Of a stretch of DNA of 27,793 nucleotides, positions 13,218-19,743 are shown piece by piece. The number at the start of each line of letters is the position of its first letter. The stretch's first letter is position 1. The notes beneath the pieces were generated by a model, which ran no database searches, was not told the origin of the DNA, and worked only from the letters and a program-made list of their open reading frames with translations. The position numbers were made by a program, and so were the translations under genes. The DNA is from a virus, in IMG/VR virus record IMGVR_UViG_3300042934_000249, positions 1 to 27,793 of that record. The stretch is one strand, 5' to 3'.

Positions 13218-13447
13218 GCGAGACCCCGCTTCACACGCCACGCACGGAACGCCGTGTCCGACATGTCCGGGGCACCCTCAGAAACAAGTTCCTTCAACAG
13301 GGCCACATGACCCCACTCAGGGTTCGATACGGCGTTCAGGATGACTGCCTGCTCACCCTCGGGGCGAGACTCCAACCACACATCCATGACGGATCGGCCG
13401 GGGCGGTACTTCGCTGGCGGTGCAGCGAGACGATCGATGAGTCCCAT
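13214..13447 (-). CDS. Small protein preceding the phosphoesterase, 77 aa
   Basis: ATG 13445-13447 has GGGAG five bases upstream and is preferred over an earlier in-frame GTG. The N-terminus, MGLIDRLAAPPAKYRPGRS, resembles the start of the phosphoesterase (MSLTDRLNDA..PPTKY). The rest (LNAVSNPEWGHVALLKELVSEG, MSDTAFRAWRVKRGLA) has the look of a small helix-turn-helix domain. It is the first gene of the transcript from the promoter at 13709-13737 and is coupled to the phosphoesterase by ATGA. It may regulate or partner that enzyme. Confidence 0.75.
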   Translation of the reverse strand: MGLIDRLAAPPAKYRPGRSVMDVWLESRPEGEQAVILNAVSNPEWGHVALLKELVSEGAPDMSDTAFRAWRVKRGLA

Positions 13448-13674
13448 GGTCGCTCCCAATGGGTTGGGTGCACACTCCCCCGGAAAGCGCGGGGCGCGTA
13501 CACAGGGAAAGTGAAAGGCCCGACCGCACCGTTACGTGGCTTCGGGTTGTGACGGTCACGCGCTTAGCGACGGCGCGACTTTGGGACCGTGTTTGGGTAT
13601 GGTGGCCGGCTCCTGGGCGCGGCCTTCCTCAACCGAACTACGGGGTCGCCGCTGCCGGGAGGAATGCGAAAGGC

Positions 13675-13697
13675 CGCTTTCCGGGCATGCGAAAGCG
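13675..13697 (-). other. 5'-leader hairpin of the 13.7-kb promoter transcript
   Basis: CGCTTTC (13691-13697 on the minus strand) pairs with GAAAGCG (13675-13681) across a 9-base loop, about five bases after the predicted start of transcription. The leader from about 13702 to the start codon at 13447 is about 255 nt and has no convincing gene. A 16-codon frame starting with the ATG at 13686-13688 is possible as a leader peptide but lacks a good ribosome site. The 13448-13742 stretch otherwise holds only the promoter and a small palindrome GTGACGGTCAC at 13549-13559. Confidence 0.45.
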
Positions 13698-13708
13698 ACC
13701 TACGTCAG

Positions 13709-13737
13709 ATTATACACACACGAACGGTCGTGCGCAA
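13709..13737 (-). promoter_or_regulatory. Sigma-70-like promoter for the phosphoesterase transcript
   Basis: On the minus strand TTGCGC (13732-13737) and TATAAT (13709-13714) are separated by exactly 17 bases. The -10 is a perfect consensus, rare in this G+C-rich window. Transcription would start near 13702 and run leftward into the 77-aa gene and the phosphoesterase. It lies in the gap just after the stop of the 55-aa zinc protein gene. Confidence 0.75.
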
Positions 13738-13742
13738 GGCTC

Positions 13743-13910
13743 CTAAACGGTGCGTTTTACGGGGACGCCATGCTCCGCGAGGTAGGCCGCCGCTTCACTG
13801 CACGTCATCAGCCCACGACCGGCCCAGATGACGCCGCACCGCTCACACCGAGTGCCTCCGGCGTCCTCGATTGCCGCAGGGAAGACGTGCGCCTCAATCT
13901 GCGATGTCAT
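13743..13910 (-). CDS. Small zinc-finger-like protein, 55 aa
   Basis: The frame runs from ATG 13908-13910, overlapping the upstream TGA as ATGA, to TAG 13743-13745. The peptide has G-T-R-C-E-R-C-G-V-I-W as one zinc knuckle and a single later Cys (L-M-T-C-S-E-A-A-A-Y-L). Residues C-S-E-A-A-A-Y-L-A-E-H-G are typical of a short HTH-like helix. It is the last gene before the 13.7-kb promoter. Function unknown. Confidence 0.65.
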   Translation of the reverse strand: MTSQIEAHVFPAAIEDAGGTRCERCGVIWAGRGLMTCSEAAAYLAEHGVPVKRTV

Positions 13911-14536
13911 GTGTCGATCCTCTCACTAGTCACTTGTTCGAGTTCGTAGGCGAGTTCTCGTGCTCCCCACCTCTTGTCGCAGGCACGGCAATGAGCAGTG
14001 GACTCGTCAATCAGGTTCACTTCCGGGTTGCGGGGTGATTCGACGACAAGGGGGCGCGGGTATCGTTCCCCATCCCTCCACCACTCCGACGCCCCACATG
14101 TGGGGCACGGGTCGGGGAGGTCTTTCTGTCGGGGTGGTTCAATCTCCCTGCGAATCGCAGCCGCCCAGTTGGTGAGGAGACGAACCCGCCCGGCGATGCT
14201 TCCCGCCTCGCGTTCCGTCTGCGTCCATGTCACGTACCATGCCCGCAACGTCCGCCCCGGATCACCCTTGTGCACCGTAGCTTTCGCGTCATGCGCCCAG
14301 TCGGTGATCTGCGAGCTGATCCGCATGAACAACTGGAGTGCGCCGGAGTTGATCGGTACCCGCTGGTTCGGAAGCGACTTGGACCCTTCCCGGGACAGGG
14401 AGAAACGGATCTCGTTCTCCAACCGGTCCAACAGGGGCGTGTCGAACACGACACACGTGAACCGGGAATCCTGAATCGTGTGATGCAGCACGGCCGGTTT
14501 CGTCAAAGCGTCAACCGCGTCCAACAGTTCGGTCAT
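13907..14536 (-). CDS. Actinophage protein with C-terminal zinc ribbon (DUF7341-like)
   Basis: This 209-aa protein starts MTELLDAVDALTKPAVLHHT. The N-terminal two-thirds is helical (LLDRLENEIRFSL, INSGALQLFMRISSQITDWAHDA, LRAWYVTWTQTE). The C-terminal part is a zinc ribbon, CPTCGASEWW and CRACDKRWGARELA. Similar proteins, given as DUF7341 in actinophages, occur near WhiB or replication genes and have no assigned function; this identification is from memory of the pattern. It overlaps both neighbours by 4 bp. A nucleic-acid role is plausible. Confidence 0.68.
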   Translation of the reverse strand: MTELLDAVDALTKPAVLHHTIQDSRFTCVVFDTPLLDRLENEIRFSLSREGSKSLPNQRVPINSGALQLFMRISSQITDWAHDAKATVHKGDPGRTLRAWYVTWTQTEREAGSIAGRVRLLTNWAAAIRREIEPPRQKDLPDPCPTCGASEWWRDGERYPRPLVVESPRNPEVNLIDESTAHCRACDKRWGARELAYELEQVTSERIDT

Positions 14537-14862
14537 CGGGTTCCTGCTTCCTCAAGACTGTGGGCGAGCTCAACGTCTTCCGCGGGCACGAAACAAAACC
14601 CCGGACGCACCCCCGACATGCGCCACTCCGACCCCGGATGCACACACTCCGAAGCCACAGGGTGACGATCAACCGGGGGGAACACGACAGCAACCCGACC
14701 CGCATGGTCTGCGCACGCGAACATGTTGTGCACCGGGTTGTCGTATAGGTAATGGGTGGTTGCGGGGGCGCCACACATGTGGACAGCCCACGACGTGACG
14801 AACCCGCAGTGCCCCTTCGCCGACGTGGGCAGGACAGGACCGAGCGTTCCCGGGCGGGTCAT
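14533..14862 (-). CDS. Hypothetical zinc-binding protein, 109 aa
   Basis: The protein starts MTRPGTLGPVLPTSAKGHC. The segment CGAPATTHYLYDNP followed by MFACADHAG gives a Cys/His set that could bind zinc, a pattern common in small actinobacterial proteins. The C-terminal third (VHPGSEWRMSGVRPGFCFVP) has no known match. It overlaps the methyltransferase gene upstream and the zinc-ribbon gene downstream by ATGA, so it is translated with them. Confidence 0.7.
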   Translation of the reverse strand: MTRPGTLGPVLPTSAKGHCGFVTSWAVHMCGAPATTHYLYDNPVHNMFACADHAGRVAVVFPPVDRHPVASECVHPGSEWRMSGVRPGFCFVPAEDVELAHSLEEAGTR

Positions 14863-15611
14863 GCGCGTGCTCCTTCACGGGCGAGGTGATGCGTCATGAT
14901 TCGTCGCCCGATGTGCTCGAAGATGGGTGGGACGACGGCGTTCCCGAGGGCGTGGAGAGGGTTGTAGACCAGCCGGCGGGGAACCCCATGAGCCACTCGA
15001 CCCACCTCGGGTTCAGGTAGCCAATCCCCTCCCCCGTGTTGCCCACCGCTTCCTCGAGGTTCAAGTTCGAGCGGCCAGGGCGTTGCGGGTTCGTCCTGAT
15101 CCCCGCCATTACCGCCCGAGGGGTAGGCCACGAGGTAGACCCTTTCGCGAATGTGCGGTGCGCCGAACTGGTTCGCGGATAGAGTCGACCACTCCGCATC
15201 GAACCCGAGGGCGTGAAGGTCGGCGAGGACGGACCCCCAAGCCCATCCATCTCGAACGAGAGCTGCGACATTCTCCACCACGACGTAGCGGGGTCGTACT
15301 GTCCGAATGACGTCGGCCATTGCGGGCCACATCCAGCGCTCATCTTCCATGCCTCTCTGTAGTCCGCCCTGGCTGAATGGCTGGCATGGGAACCCGCCGG
15401 CGACAACGTCAACGGGTTCCCGGTCAGACCACCATGCGGGCGTGGTGACGACGTCGTCGTGAATCGCTGCATGCGGCCAATGGCGAGCGAGAACCTGCCG
15501 GCACCACTGGTCACGTTCGACGAGGCCGACGATGTTCATGCCCGCGCGTTGCAGACCGAGCTCTATCCCCCCGATGCCGGCGAACAGGCCGACCACATTG
15601 AGCGGCCTCAT
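14859..15611 (-). CDS. DNA (cytosine-5) methyltransferase
   Basis: This 250-aa enzyme transfers a methyl group from S-adenosylmethionine to carbon 5 of cytosine. The motifs are in order: FAGIGG at 10-15 (motif I), GGFPCQPFSQGG at 72-83 with nucleophile Cys76 (motif IV), ENV at 113-115 (motif VI), RERVYLVA at 155-162 (motif VIII) and LGNAVVP at 222-228 (motif X). The target-recognition region between VIII and X is short, so the recognised site is probably short. No restriction nuclease is adjacent. The phage probably uses it to mask its own DNA from host restriction or to feed a later modification. Coupled by ATGA on both sides. Confidence 0.94.
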   Translation of the reverse strand: MRPLNVVGLFAGIGGIELGLQRAGMNIVGLVERDQWCRQVLARHWPHAAIHDDVVTTPAWWSDREPVDVVAGGFPCQPFSQGGLQRGMEDERWMWPAMADVIRTVRPRYVVVENVAALVRDGWAWGSVLADLHALGFDAEWSTLSANQFGAPHIRERVYLVAYPSGGNGGDQDEPATPWPLELEPRGSGGQHGGGDWLPEPEVGRVAHGVPRRLVYNPLHALGNAVVPPIFEHIGRRIMTHHLAREGARA

Positions 15612-15694
15612 CGTGGCCTCCAGGCGTGGACAGCAGCCTCATGGATCTTCCGGTCTTCGTAGGACTCGGGGCGGTAACCGCAGCCGCATCTCAT
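15608..15694 (-). CDS. Very small CxC...H...H protein, 28 aa
   Basis: ATG 15692-15694 has AAGGAG six bases upstream, a strong ribosome site, and overlaps the stop of the gene before it. The peptide has C-G-C-G-Y-R-P-E-S-Y-E-D then H-E-A-A-V-H, a C2H2-like arrangement in a minimal length. It ends ATGA onto the methyltransferase. A zinc-finger micro-protein is likely; whether it acts with the methyltransferase is unknown. Confidence 0.6.
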   Translation of the reverse strand: MRCGCGYRPESYEDRKIHEAAVHAWRPR

Positions 15695-15852
15695 CCGGTT
15701 CTCCTTGCGTTGGGGCAGTCGGGTCGTCCCCCTGTGAACGGGTTCCGACAGTTGCCGCACACATGCGCGGGTGGTTCGGGTGGAGGGTTCAACACCGCGT
15801 CCAACCAGACGCGCTCCGCTTTCGTGGGACGAGACCAATGCTTCTTAGGCAT
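15691..15852 (-). CDS. Small Cys-rich protein, 53 aa
   Basis: ATG 15850-15852 begins MPKKHWSRPTKAERVWLDAVL and the tail holds H-V-C-G-N-C-R-N-P-F-T-G-G-R-P-D-C-P-N, a possible zinc knuckle. An upstream in-frame extension would run into the SSB gene and has no credible start. Coupled by ATGA to the 28-aa gene. No family is recognised. Confidence 0.62.
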   Translation of the reverse strand: MPKKHWSRPTKAERVWLDAVLNPPPEPPAHVCGNCRNPFTGGRPDCPNARRTG

Positions 15853-15862
15853 CACGCACCGC

Positions 15863-16321
15863 CTAAAACGGGGTGTCGTCGCCGAAGCTGCCGGGAGTGC
15901 CCCAGGCGTCCGCCGCCGCGGTAGGCGCGCTCTCCCGCGGTGCACCTCCGTCGCCGCCCGCAGCGCGGGTGACCTGAGCAGTCGCGTATCGCAGCGACGG
16001 GCCAATCTCGTCAACCTCGAGCTCGATCGCGGTGCGGTTGTTGCCCTCGCGGTCCTGATAACTGCGCTGCTTCAGGCGTCCGGTCGCGACCACCCGCATG
16101 CCCTTCGTCAGCGAGCCGGCCACGTTCTCCGCGAACTCCTTCCAAACCGACGCGCGGAGGAACAGTGCCTCCCCGCCCACGTACTCGTTCTTCTGCCGGT
16201 CGAAGTTGCGGGGTGTTGACGCGATGGTGAAGTTCGCGACCGCGAGGCCGTTCTGCGTGTACCGCAGCTCGGGATCAGCCGTCAGGTTCCCGACTACGGT
16301 GATGATCGTTTCGCCAGCCAT
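15863..16321 (-). CDS. ssb: Single-stranded DNA-binding protein
   Basis: The start at ATG 16319-16321 gives 152 aa; it overlaps the stop of the gene upstream. The OB-fold is clear: [73 protein letters not shown] and [18 protein letters not shown] Gly/Ala-rich linker leads to the acidic tip SFGDDTPF, which in bacterial SSBs recruits repair and replication partners, so this protein should form tetramers and work with host or phage partners. Length is close to normal for the family. Confidence 0.95.
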   Translation of the reverse strand: MAGETIITVVGNLTADPELRYTQNGLAVANFTIASTPRNFDRQKNEYVGGEALFLRASVWKEFAENVAGSLTKGMRVVATGRLKQRSYQDREGNNRTAIELEVDEIGPSLRYATAQVTRAAGGDGGAPRESAPTAAADAWGTPGSFGDDTPF

Positions 16322-16560
16322 CAGTTGCTCTTCTCTTCGGGGTTCTCGGTGGTCAGGTCGTAGCCGTTGAAATCGTTGGCGATAAGCCATGCGAGGGGCT
16401 TCTCACCGGGGCAGTCGGGGCGGAGCGGGATGACATCGGGAAGCCACAGGCGCATTCCCTCTCCCCATTCGGGCTCGTTGGGCATGGCCTCGTTGATCGC
16501 CTGGATACCCTCTGCGAACGCCAGGGCGTCTCGGGTCTGTGACGGGATGAGCGCGGTCAT
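16321..16560 (-). CDS. Hypothetical protein, 79 aa
   Basis: ATG 16558-16560 follows GGAG by six bases and overlaps the RusA stop (ATGA). The protein reads [20 protein letters not shown], then a Pro/Trp-rich centre ([20 protein letters not shown]) and an acidic tail. No domain is recognised. Its place between RusA and SSB suggests a link to recombination. Confidence 0.7.
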   Translation of the reverse strand: MTALIPSQTRDALAFAEGIQAINEAMPNEPEWGEGMRLWLPDVIPLRPDCPGEKPLAWLIANDFNGYDLTTENPEEKSN

Positions 16561-16967
16561 TGGTTGCTCCATTCGGTGACGTCGATTCCGACGCCGGTAG
16601 GGTCTCCGGGGGTTGGGTAACGCTTCGTCGCGACAAGGGTCACGACGAGGGAATCGTCGGCAAGTAGTCCGCCATCGGTGAGACCGTCTAGGACGGCCCT
16701 CGAGAGCTTGTCGATATCCCCGACGCGCCCCGCAGGTGTGCTCCAACGGGGTTTCTGGGGGCGTGGGAGGACAAACGAAAGGGTCACGATGACTGGACAG
16801 TCGAACGTGACCCCAAGGTCCGCATGAGTGGCGATCACATGCCGCCACGGTTTCAGGCGGGCAGCGTTCGCATCCCGCAACCACGCACGCCCCTTCGCCT
16901 GCGACACAGTCTTGGAGCCCTGCGGGACAGGGACACCCTCGATGAAGAACGAAACCGTGTCAGTCAT
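16557..16967 (-). CDS. RusA-like Holliday junction resolvase
   Basis: This 136-aa protein is of normal length for RusA. It has the N-terminal strand FFIEGVPVPQGSKT, then VGDIDKLSRAVLDGLTDGGLLADDSLV. Asp84, Asp86, Lys87, Asp94 and Asp104-Asp105 match the metal-binding and catalytic residues of the family, which cuts four-way junctions as a dimer. Such junctions arise in phage recombination and replication, fitting the nearby SSB and the ERF gene further upstream. Coupled to the HTH gene by ATGA. Confidence 0.9.
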   Translation of the reverse strand: MTDTVSFFIEGVPVPQGSKTVSQAKGRAWLRDANAARLKPWRHVIATHADLGVTFDCPVIVTLSFVLPRPQKPRWSTPAGRVGDIDKLSRAVLDGLTDGGLLADDSLVVTLVATKRYPTPGDPTGVGIDVTEWSNQ

Positions 16968-17884
16968 GCGGCCAATGTCCCGTTCCTGTGGTGGGTGGAG
17001 TTCGCCAGATAGATCGGCAACCCGAGCTCGGCACGGATACGTTCAACGGTCTTCACGTTGCAGCCGATGTGGTTCGCGATCTTCTTGCCAGACCAGCGGC
17101 GTTCGTTGAGGATGCTGATGACTTCGCGGCGTTGTTCCGGGTTGAGGTCGGGTTGTTCCCCAGCGAGGGCGTACTCCACGGTGGATGCCCACAGTTCTTC
17201 GACGGTAGGCAGTTCGGGTTCCGCGCCCGGGTCGTCAATCGTGTCGTCATCCCATGCGAGGGGTGACGCCCAACCGTGCTTCTGTGCGATGCGACGGGAC
17301 CGGGCGTAGGACTGCTTCTCGACGGGCGTGTTGAGGGGTGGGAGGGTGTTCCACATTTCGTCGTACAGGCGGGCGATGAGGTCGCGGGTGGTTGTGGTGA
17401 CGGTGGTGGAGCGGGTGATGTTCAGCGCCCACGTTTTCGCATGGCCGGCGCGTGCGCTGATGGCCCAGAACGTCCACCCGACAGCGACAAGGGCGCGGAG
17501 GCGGCGTGTGGTTCCGGTGGCGTCGGTCTTGCGGGGTTCGGGTGCCCGGTGTCGCATCTTCGGGTGGGTGCCGAGGAGTGCGTCAGCGGTCTCCCGCTCC
17601 ACCCGCACGGTCACACCGCGCATGATGCGGGAGATGGTGGGAACGGACACGCCCGACACCGCTTCGATATCGGCATACGTCCAGTCCTCACGCATGAGCT
17701 GCATGATCCTGGGGACGGTGATGATCGCGTTGACGTATTCCTGGGTTCGGCCGGCGCGGGCTCGTGCCTCACGGTCGCGTTCCTGCTTCGCGCGGTGCGC
17801 CCTGCATGAGGCGCAACGGCAGCGGTGTTTCTGGTAGCAGGTGCCTGTGGCTCCGTGCTTGTGGTCGGGGTCGCAGATGCCCAT
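16964..17884 (-). CDS. DNA-binding protein with three helix-turn-helix segments
   Basis: ATG 17882-17884 has GGAG seven bases upstream; a longer frame is rejected. The 306-aa protein has an N-terminal Cys cluster (GTCYQKHRCRCASCR, C16/C22/C24/C27), then HTH-like segments at about 69-91 (YADIEAVSGVSVPTISRIMRG), 128-155 (LVAVGWTFWAISARAGHAKTW) and 262-288 (RRWSGKKIANHIGCNVKTVERI). The first part resembles actinophage HTH proteins with a GTxxGYxxHxCRC start. It is probably a transcription regulator or replication-site binder. A strong RNA hairpin lies 22 bases before its start. Downstream it is coupled to RusA. Confidence 0.8.
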   Translation of the reverse strand: MGICDPDHKHGATGTCYQKHRCRCASCRAHRAKQERDREARARAGRTQEYVNAIITVPRIMQLMREDWTYADIEAVSGVSVPTISRIMRGVTVRVERETADALLGTHPKMRHRAPEPRKTDATGTTRRLRALVAVGWTFWAISARAGHAKTWALNITRSTTVTTTTRDLIARLYDEMWNTLPPLNTPVEKQSYARSRRIAQKHGWASPLAWDDDTIDDPGAEPELPTVEELWASTVEYALAGEQPDLNPEQRREVISILNERRWSGKKIANHIGCNVKTVERIRAELGLPIYLANSTHHRNGTLAA

Positions 17885-17905
17885 GTGGGTCTCCTGGTAT
17901 GCAGT

Positions 17906-17934
17906 GAGGGCCACACCATTACGGTGCGACCCTC
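17906..17934 (-). promoter_or_regulatory. RNA hairpin upstream of the three-HTH gene
   Basis: Read on the minus strand, GAGGGTCGCACC and GGTGTGGCCCTC form a 12-bp stem with a 5-base loop GTAAT, including two G-U pairs. The wobble pairs would be A-C mismatches on the other strand, so the structure is meant for the minus-strand transcript. It ends 22 bases before the start codon and no U run follows. It may attenuate transcription or control translation of the DNA-binding protein. Confidence 0.55.
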
Positions 17935-17956
17935 GAAAATGGATGAAGATGTCCAG

Positions 17957-18328
17957 TTATCGGACGTTCGCTATCTCCAGCAGCACGTCAGCGTGGCAGG
18001 GCTGATCCAGCGGGCACCAGCACGCGAGGTCACGGCCACCGAGTTCGGTACGCAGGAGTGCGAGCGTTTCGGTGTCGTACTCGTGGGCGCCGAACGGGCC
18101 GGTCTGGAGCTCGAACGCCTCGACTGCCCATGCCCGCGCCTCGGACGCGTCCGCGCTTACGCCCAGAACATGACTGCCCCGAACGATGTAGGCCATGGTC
18201 CCGTCGATGAGACGGTCCCTGGTGATGCGGTACGGGTTGCCCCATTTCGACGGCCGCGACACGATCACCGCATCCGGGTTGTCAGCCCGCCACGGGCGCT
18301 GGCGGGACATCTGAATCCGCTTAGGCAT
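17957..18328 (-). CDS. DUF4326 protein
   Basis: ATG 18326-18328 gives 123 aa starting MPKRIQMSRQRPWRADNPDA. The family marks are VSRPSKWGNPYRIT near the start and LGGRDLACWCPLDQPCHADVLLEIA at the end, with Cys-Trp-Cys and Pro-Cys-His likely in an active or metal site. DUF4326 is widespread in bacteria and phages and its function is unknown; a nucleotide-binding role has been suggested from the fold but is not shown here. It overlaps the small Cys-rich gene upstream by 8 bp. Confidence 0.82.
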   Translation of the reverse strand: MPKRIQMSRQRPWRADNPDAVIVSRPSKWGNPYRITRDRLIDGTMAYIVRGSHVLGVSADASEARAWAVEAFELQTGPFGAHEYDTETLALLRTELGGRDLACWCPLDQPCHADVLLEIANVR

Positions 18329-18461
18329 CTCGGTTCCGTTCGTTGTGGTCACAGTCGGTGCAGGTACACGACACCCGCCTGCAACCGTCATGCCCCGGGG
18401 TGGATGGGTGCTGGCAGTACCCGGACATGGTCATAGGGACACGGTCACGGGATGAGGTCAT
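18321..18461 (-). CDS. Small Cys/His-rich protein, 46 aa
   Basis: ATG 18459-18461 shares ATGA with the 36-aa gene upstream. The peptide includes Y-C-Q-H-P-S-T-P-G-H-D-G-C-R-R-V-S-C-T-C-T-D-C-D-H, at least five cysteines and three histidines, so a zinc site is likely. The 'CQHPSTPGHDGCRR..CxCxDC' order is common in small actinophage proteins. Later starts at ATG 18432-18434 or 18426-18428 are possible. Function unknown. Confidence 0.62.
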   Translation of the reverse strand: MTSSRDRVPMTMSGYCQHPSTPGHDGCRRVSCTCTDCDHNERNRDA

Positions 18462-18568
18462 CGGCCAGCGTCCTGGTACCAGCCACATCCGGGGCAGAAG
18501 TAGAACTTGCCTTCGTCGTCTTCGCGTGGGTCCATCTCGGACCCACATCCGTCTTCAGGGCAGATCAT
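18458..18568 (-). CDS. Mini zinc-ribbon protein, 36 aa
   Basis: A complete zinc ribbon is encoded: M-I-C-P-E-D-G-C-G-S then F-Y-F-C-P-G-C-G-W-Y. Both Cys pairs are intact with an acidic loop (DPREDDEGK) between. ATG 18566-18568 overlaps the upstream stop and the TGA overlaps the next ATG, so it is part of a coupled series. Its function is not known. Confidence 0.68.
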   Translation of the reverse strand: MICPEDGCGSEMDPREDDEGKFYFCPGCGWYQDAGR

Positions 18569-18804
18569 TCCTGCGCCTTTCCGGGTGCGGGCCTAGCGCG
18601 ATGTACGGTTCCGTCTAGATCGACAGCGATGACCACGCCCTCCTCCGTCTCATACGGAATCGTCGGCGCGGTCAAGCGCTCGTGCTCGGAGATCAGTGCG
18701 CGGAGAGCGCGAGCGACCTCGAAGTTCCGCGGTGGATGCGCCCACGCAGCGTGCGGTTCGTCGTACGCCGCCAATGCGGCGCGCGCGTCGTCGATAGCGC
18801 TCAT
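18565..18804 (-). CDS. Hypothetical protein with MSxIDxAR...LRALIxEHER domain
   Basis: ATG 18802-18804 gives 79 aa. The N-terminal half, MSAIDDARAALAAYDEPH to VARALRALISEHERLTAP, matches the N-terminus of the 127-aa protein at 26469-26852 (MSTIDNARVAADALEAEW, AALRALIAEHERVLAHP). The second half (EGVVIAVDLDGTVHRARP) differs. It looks like a short coiled-coil or helical adaptor. Function unknown. Coupled to the 79-aa gene upstream by ATGA. Confidence 0.72.
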   Translation of the reverse strand: MSAIDDARAALAAYDEPHAAWAHPPRNFEVARALRALISEHERLTAPTIPYETEEGVVIAVDLDGTVHRARPAPGKAQE

Positions 18805-19040
18805 TTCTGCACCTTTCGGTAGTACCGGTTGAAGTTGGTTTCGTTGATCCACCTGACCGGGACACGCCCAGACGGCCCCGGTTGTGCGTCGACACGCGCC
18901 CACCCCAAATAGTTCGGGGTGTTACGGCGGGGTCTTGCGTCTACAATCCGCACCGGGGTATCGAACCGCACCCACACGCCGTCGTACTGTTCGAGCAGGT
19001 GTCCGCGGGCCGTCAACACCGCATCAGACAAACGCCTCAC
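18801..19040 (-). CDS. Hypothetical protein, 79 aa
   Basis: GTG 19038-19040 overlaps the stop of the gene upstream (GTGA), so it is preferred over an earlier GTG/ATG frame. The peptide starts MRRLSDAVLTARGHLLEQYDG and has a basic C-terminal part (RWINETNFNRYYRKVQK). VWVRFDTPVRIVDARPRRN looks like a small beta barrel. No family is recognised. Confidence 0.65.
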   Translation of the reverse strand: MRRLSDAVLTARGHLLEQYDGVWVRFDTPVRIVDARPRRNTPNYLGWARVDAQPGPSGRVPVRWINETNFNRYYRKVQK

Positions 19041-19408
19041 GACGTCGCCTCCGCAGTTTCGACCGGCTCCCATGGGCCTGCCTTACGGCGGCGAACGATG
19101 TGGTCGTCCGGGTTCCAGAAGTCCGGGTCATGACCGTCGAGCGCCTTCACACATGCGTCGAACGTGTCGGACAGTTCTTCGTCCTGCGGGCCGAACGGCC
19201 ACGCATGAAGCCCTGCCCCGTCCTGGATCGCGTACTCCCACTCGTCGGTGATCGGCCCCTGTCGGCGGAAGCGCGCCACGAACCGATCACGAAAGTCCTC
19301 GATCAGCGACGGCTCGTTCTCGTCCTCGATGTTCCATGCGGCGAGCAAATCGTTCGCGAAGTCCCATAGGGCTTCGTCTGTCAGCGCCTCGCGCTCGTAG
19401 TCACTCAC
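19037..19408 (-). CDS. Hypothetical protein with DEWEY...VRRR.AG.WE domain
   Basis: This 123-aa protein starts at GTG 19406-19408 (GTGA overlap). The first half is acidic and helical (ALWDFANDLLAAWNIEDENEPSLIEDF). The second half has TDEWEYAIQDG and HIVRRRKAGPWEPVE, which match the C-terminal half of the 26469-26852 protein (ADEWEYGVRED, TLVRRRSAGEWEEV). The module recurs in actinophage proteins of unknown function. It probably folds by itself. Confidence 0.72.
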   Translation of the reverse strand: MSDYEREALTDEALWDFANDLLAAWNIEDENEPSLIEDFRDRFVARFRRQGPITDEWEYAIQDGAGLHAWPFGPQDEELSDTFDACVKALDGHDPDFWNPDDHIVRRRKAGPWEPVETAEATS

Positions 19409-19743
19409 GACTCCGCCCCCTTCAAACCCTTGAGGCGTTCGACTTCAGCCCAGTACGCCTTGATCCCCACCTCGGAGAACACATGCTTCTCGGGTTCCAG
19501 TTGCCGGCGAATCCTCGCTGCACGCTCCCGGGCCTCGAGTACACGGCGGGCGTTACGGATCACATGCACCGGCATGAGCCAGTCCGACGACTCCCGGTAA
19601 TGCAGGGTCGCTGCCTCCACAGCCACATCCAGGTCTACGCGGGCCAAATCCCCAGCCCACACCTTCGCCACAGACGGCGACACCTTCCGGCCATCCCTAG
19701 CTGATGCCAGGGTCAAGAGCTGGAACGCTTCCGGCTCGTTCAT
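19405..19743 (-). CDS. Probable helicase loader (SPP1 gp39-like)
   Basis: ATG 19741-19743 is preceded by GGAGGAAACG, a very good ribosome site, although the frame overlaps the upstream gene by 47 bp. The 112-aa protein has KVSPSVAKVWAGDLARVDLDVAVEAATLHYRESSDWLMPVHVIRNARRV, the pattern 'W...L..h....A..A...h...s...hP...h' of loaders that bring the replicative helicase to the origin complex, and ends in a basic coiled coil (RERAARIRRQLEPE). Its place just after a replisome-organizer-like gene supports the pairing. No phage helicase is seen in this window. Confidence 0.55.
   Translation of the reverse strand: MNEPEAFQLLTLASARDGRKVSPSVAKVWAGDLARVDLDVAVEAATLHYRESSDWLMPVHVIRNARRVLEARERAARIRRQLEPEKHVFSEVGIKAYWAEVERLKGLKGAES

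Noticed and set aside
14894-15514. 206-codon minus-strand frame overlapping the cytosine methyltransferase
   Set aside because: The methyltransferase frame carries all family motifs; this one is a Ser/Arg-rich shadow.
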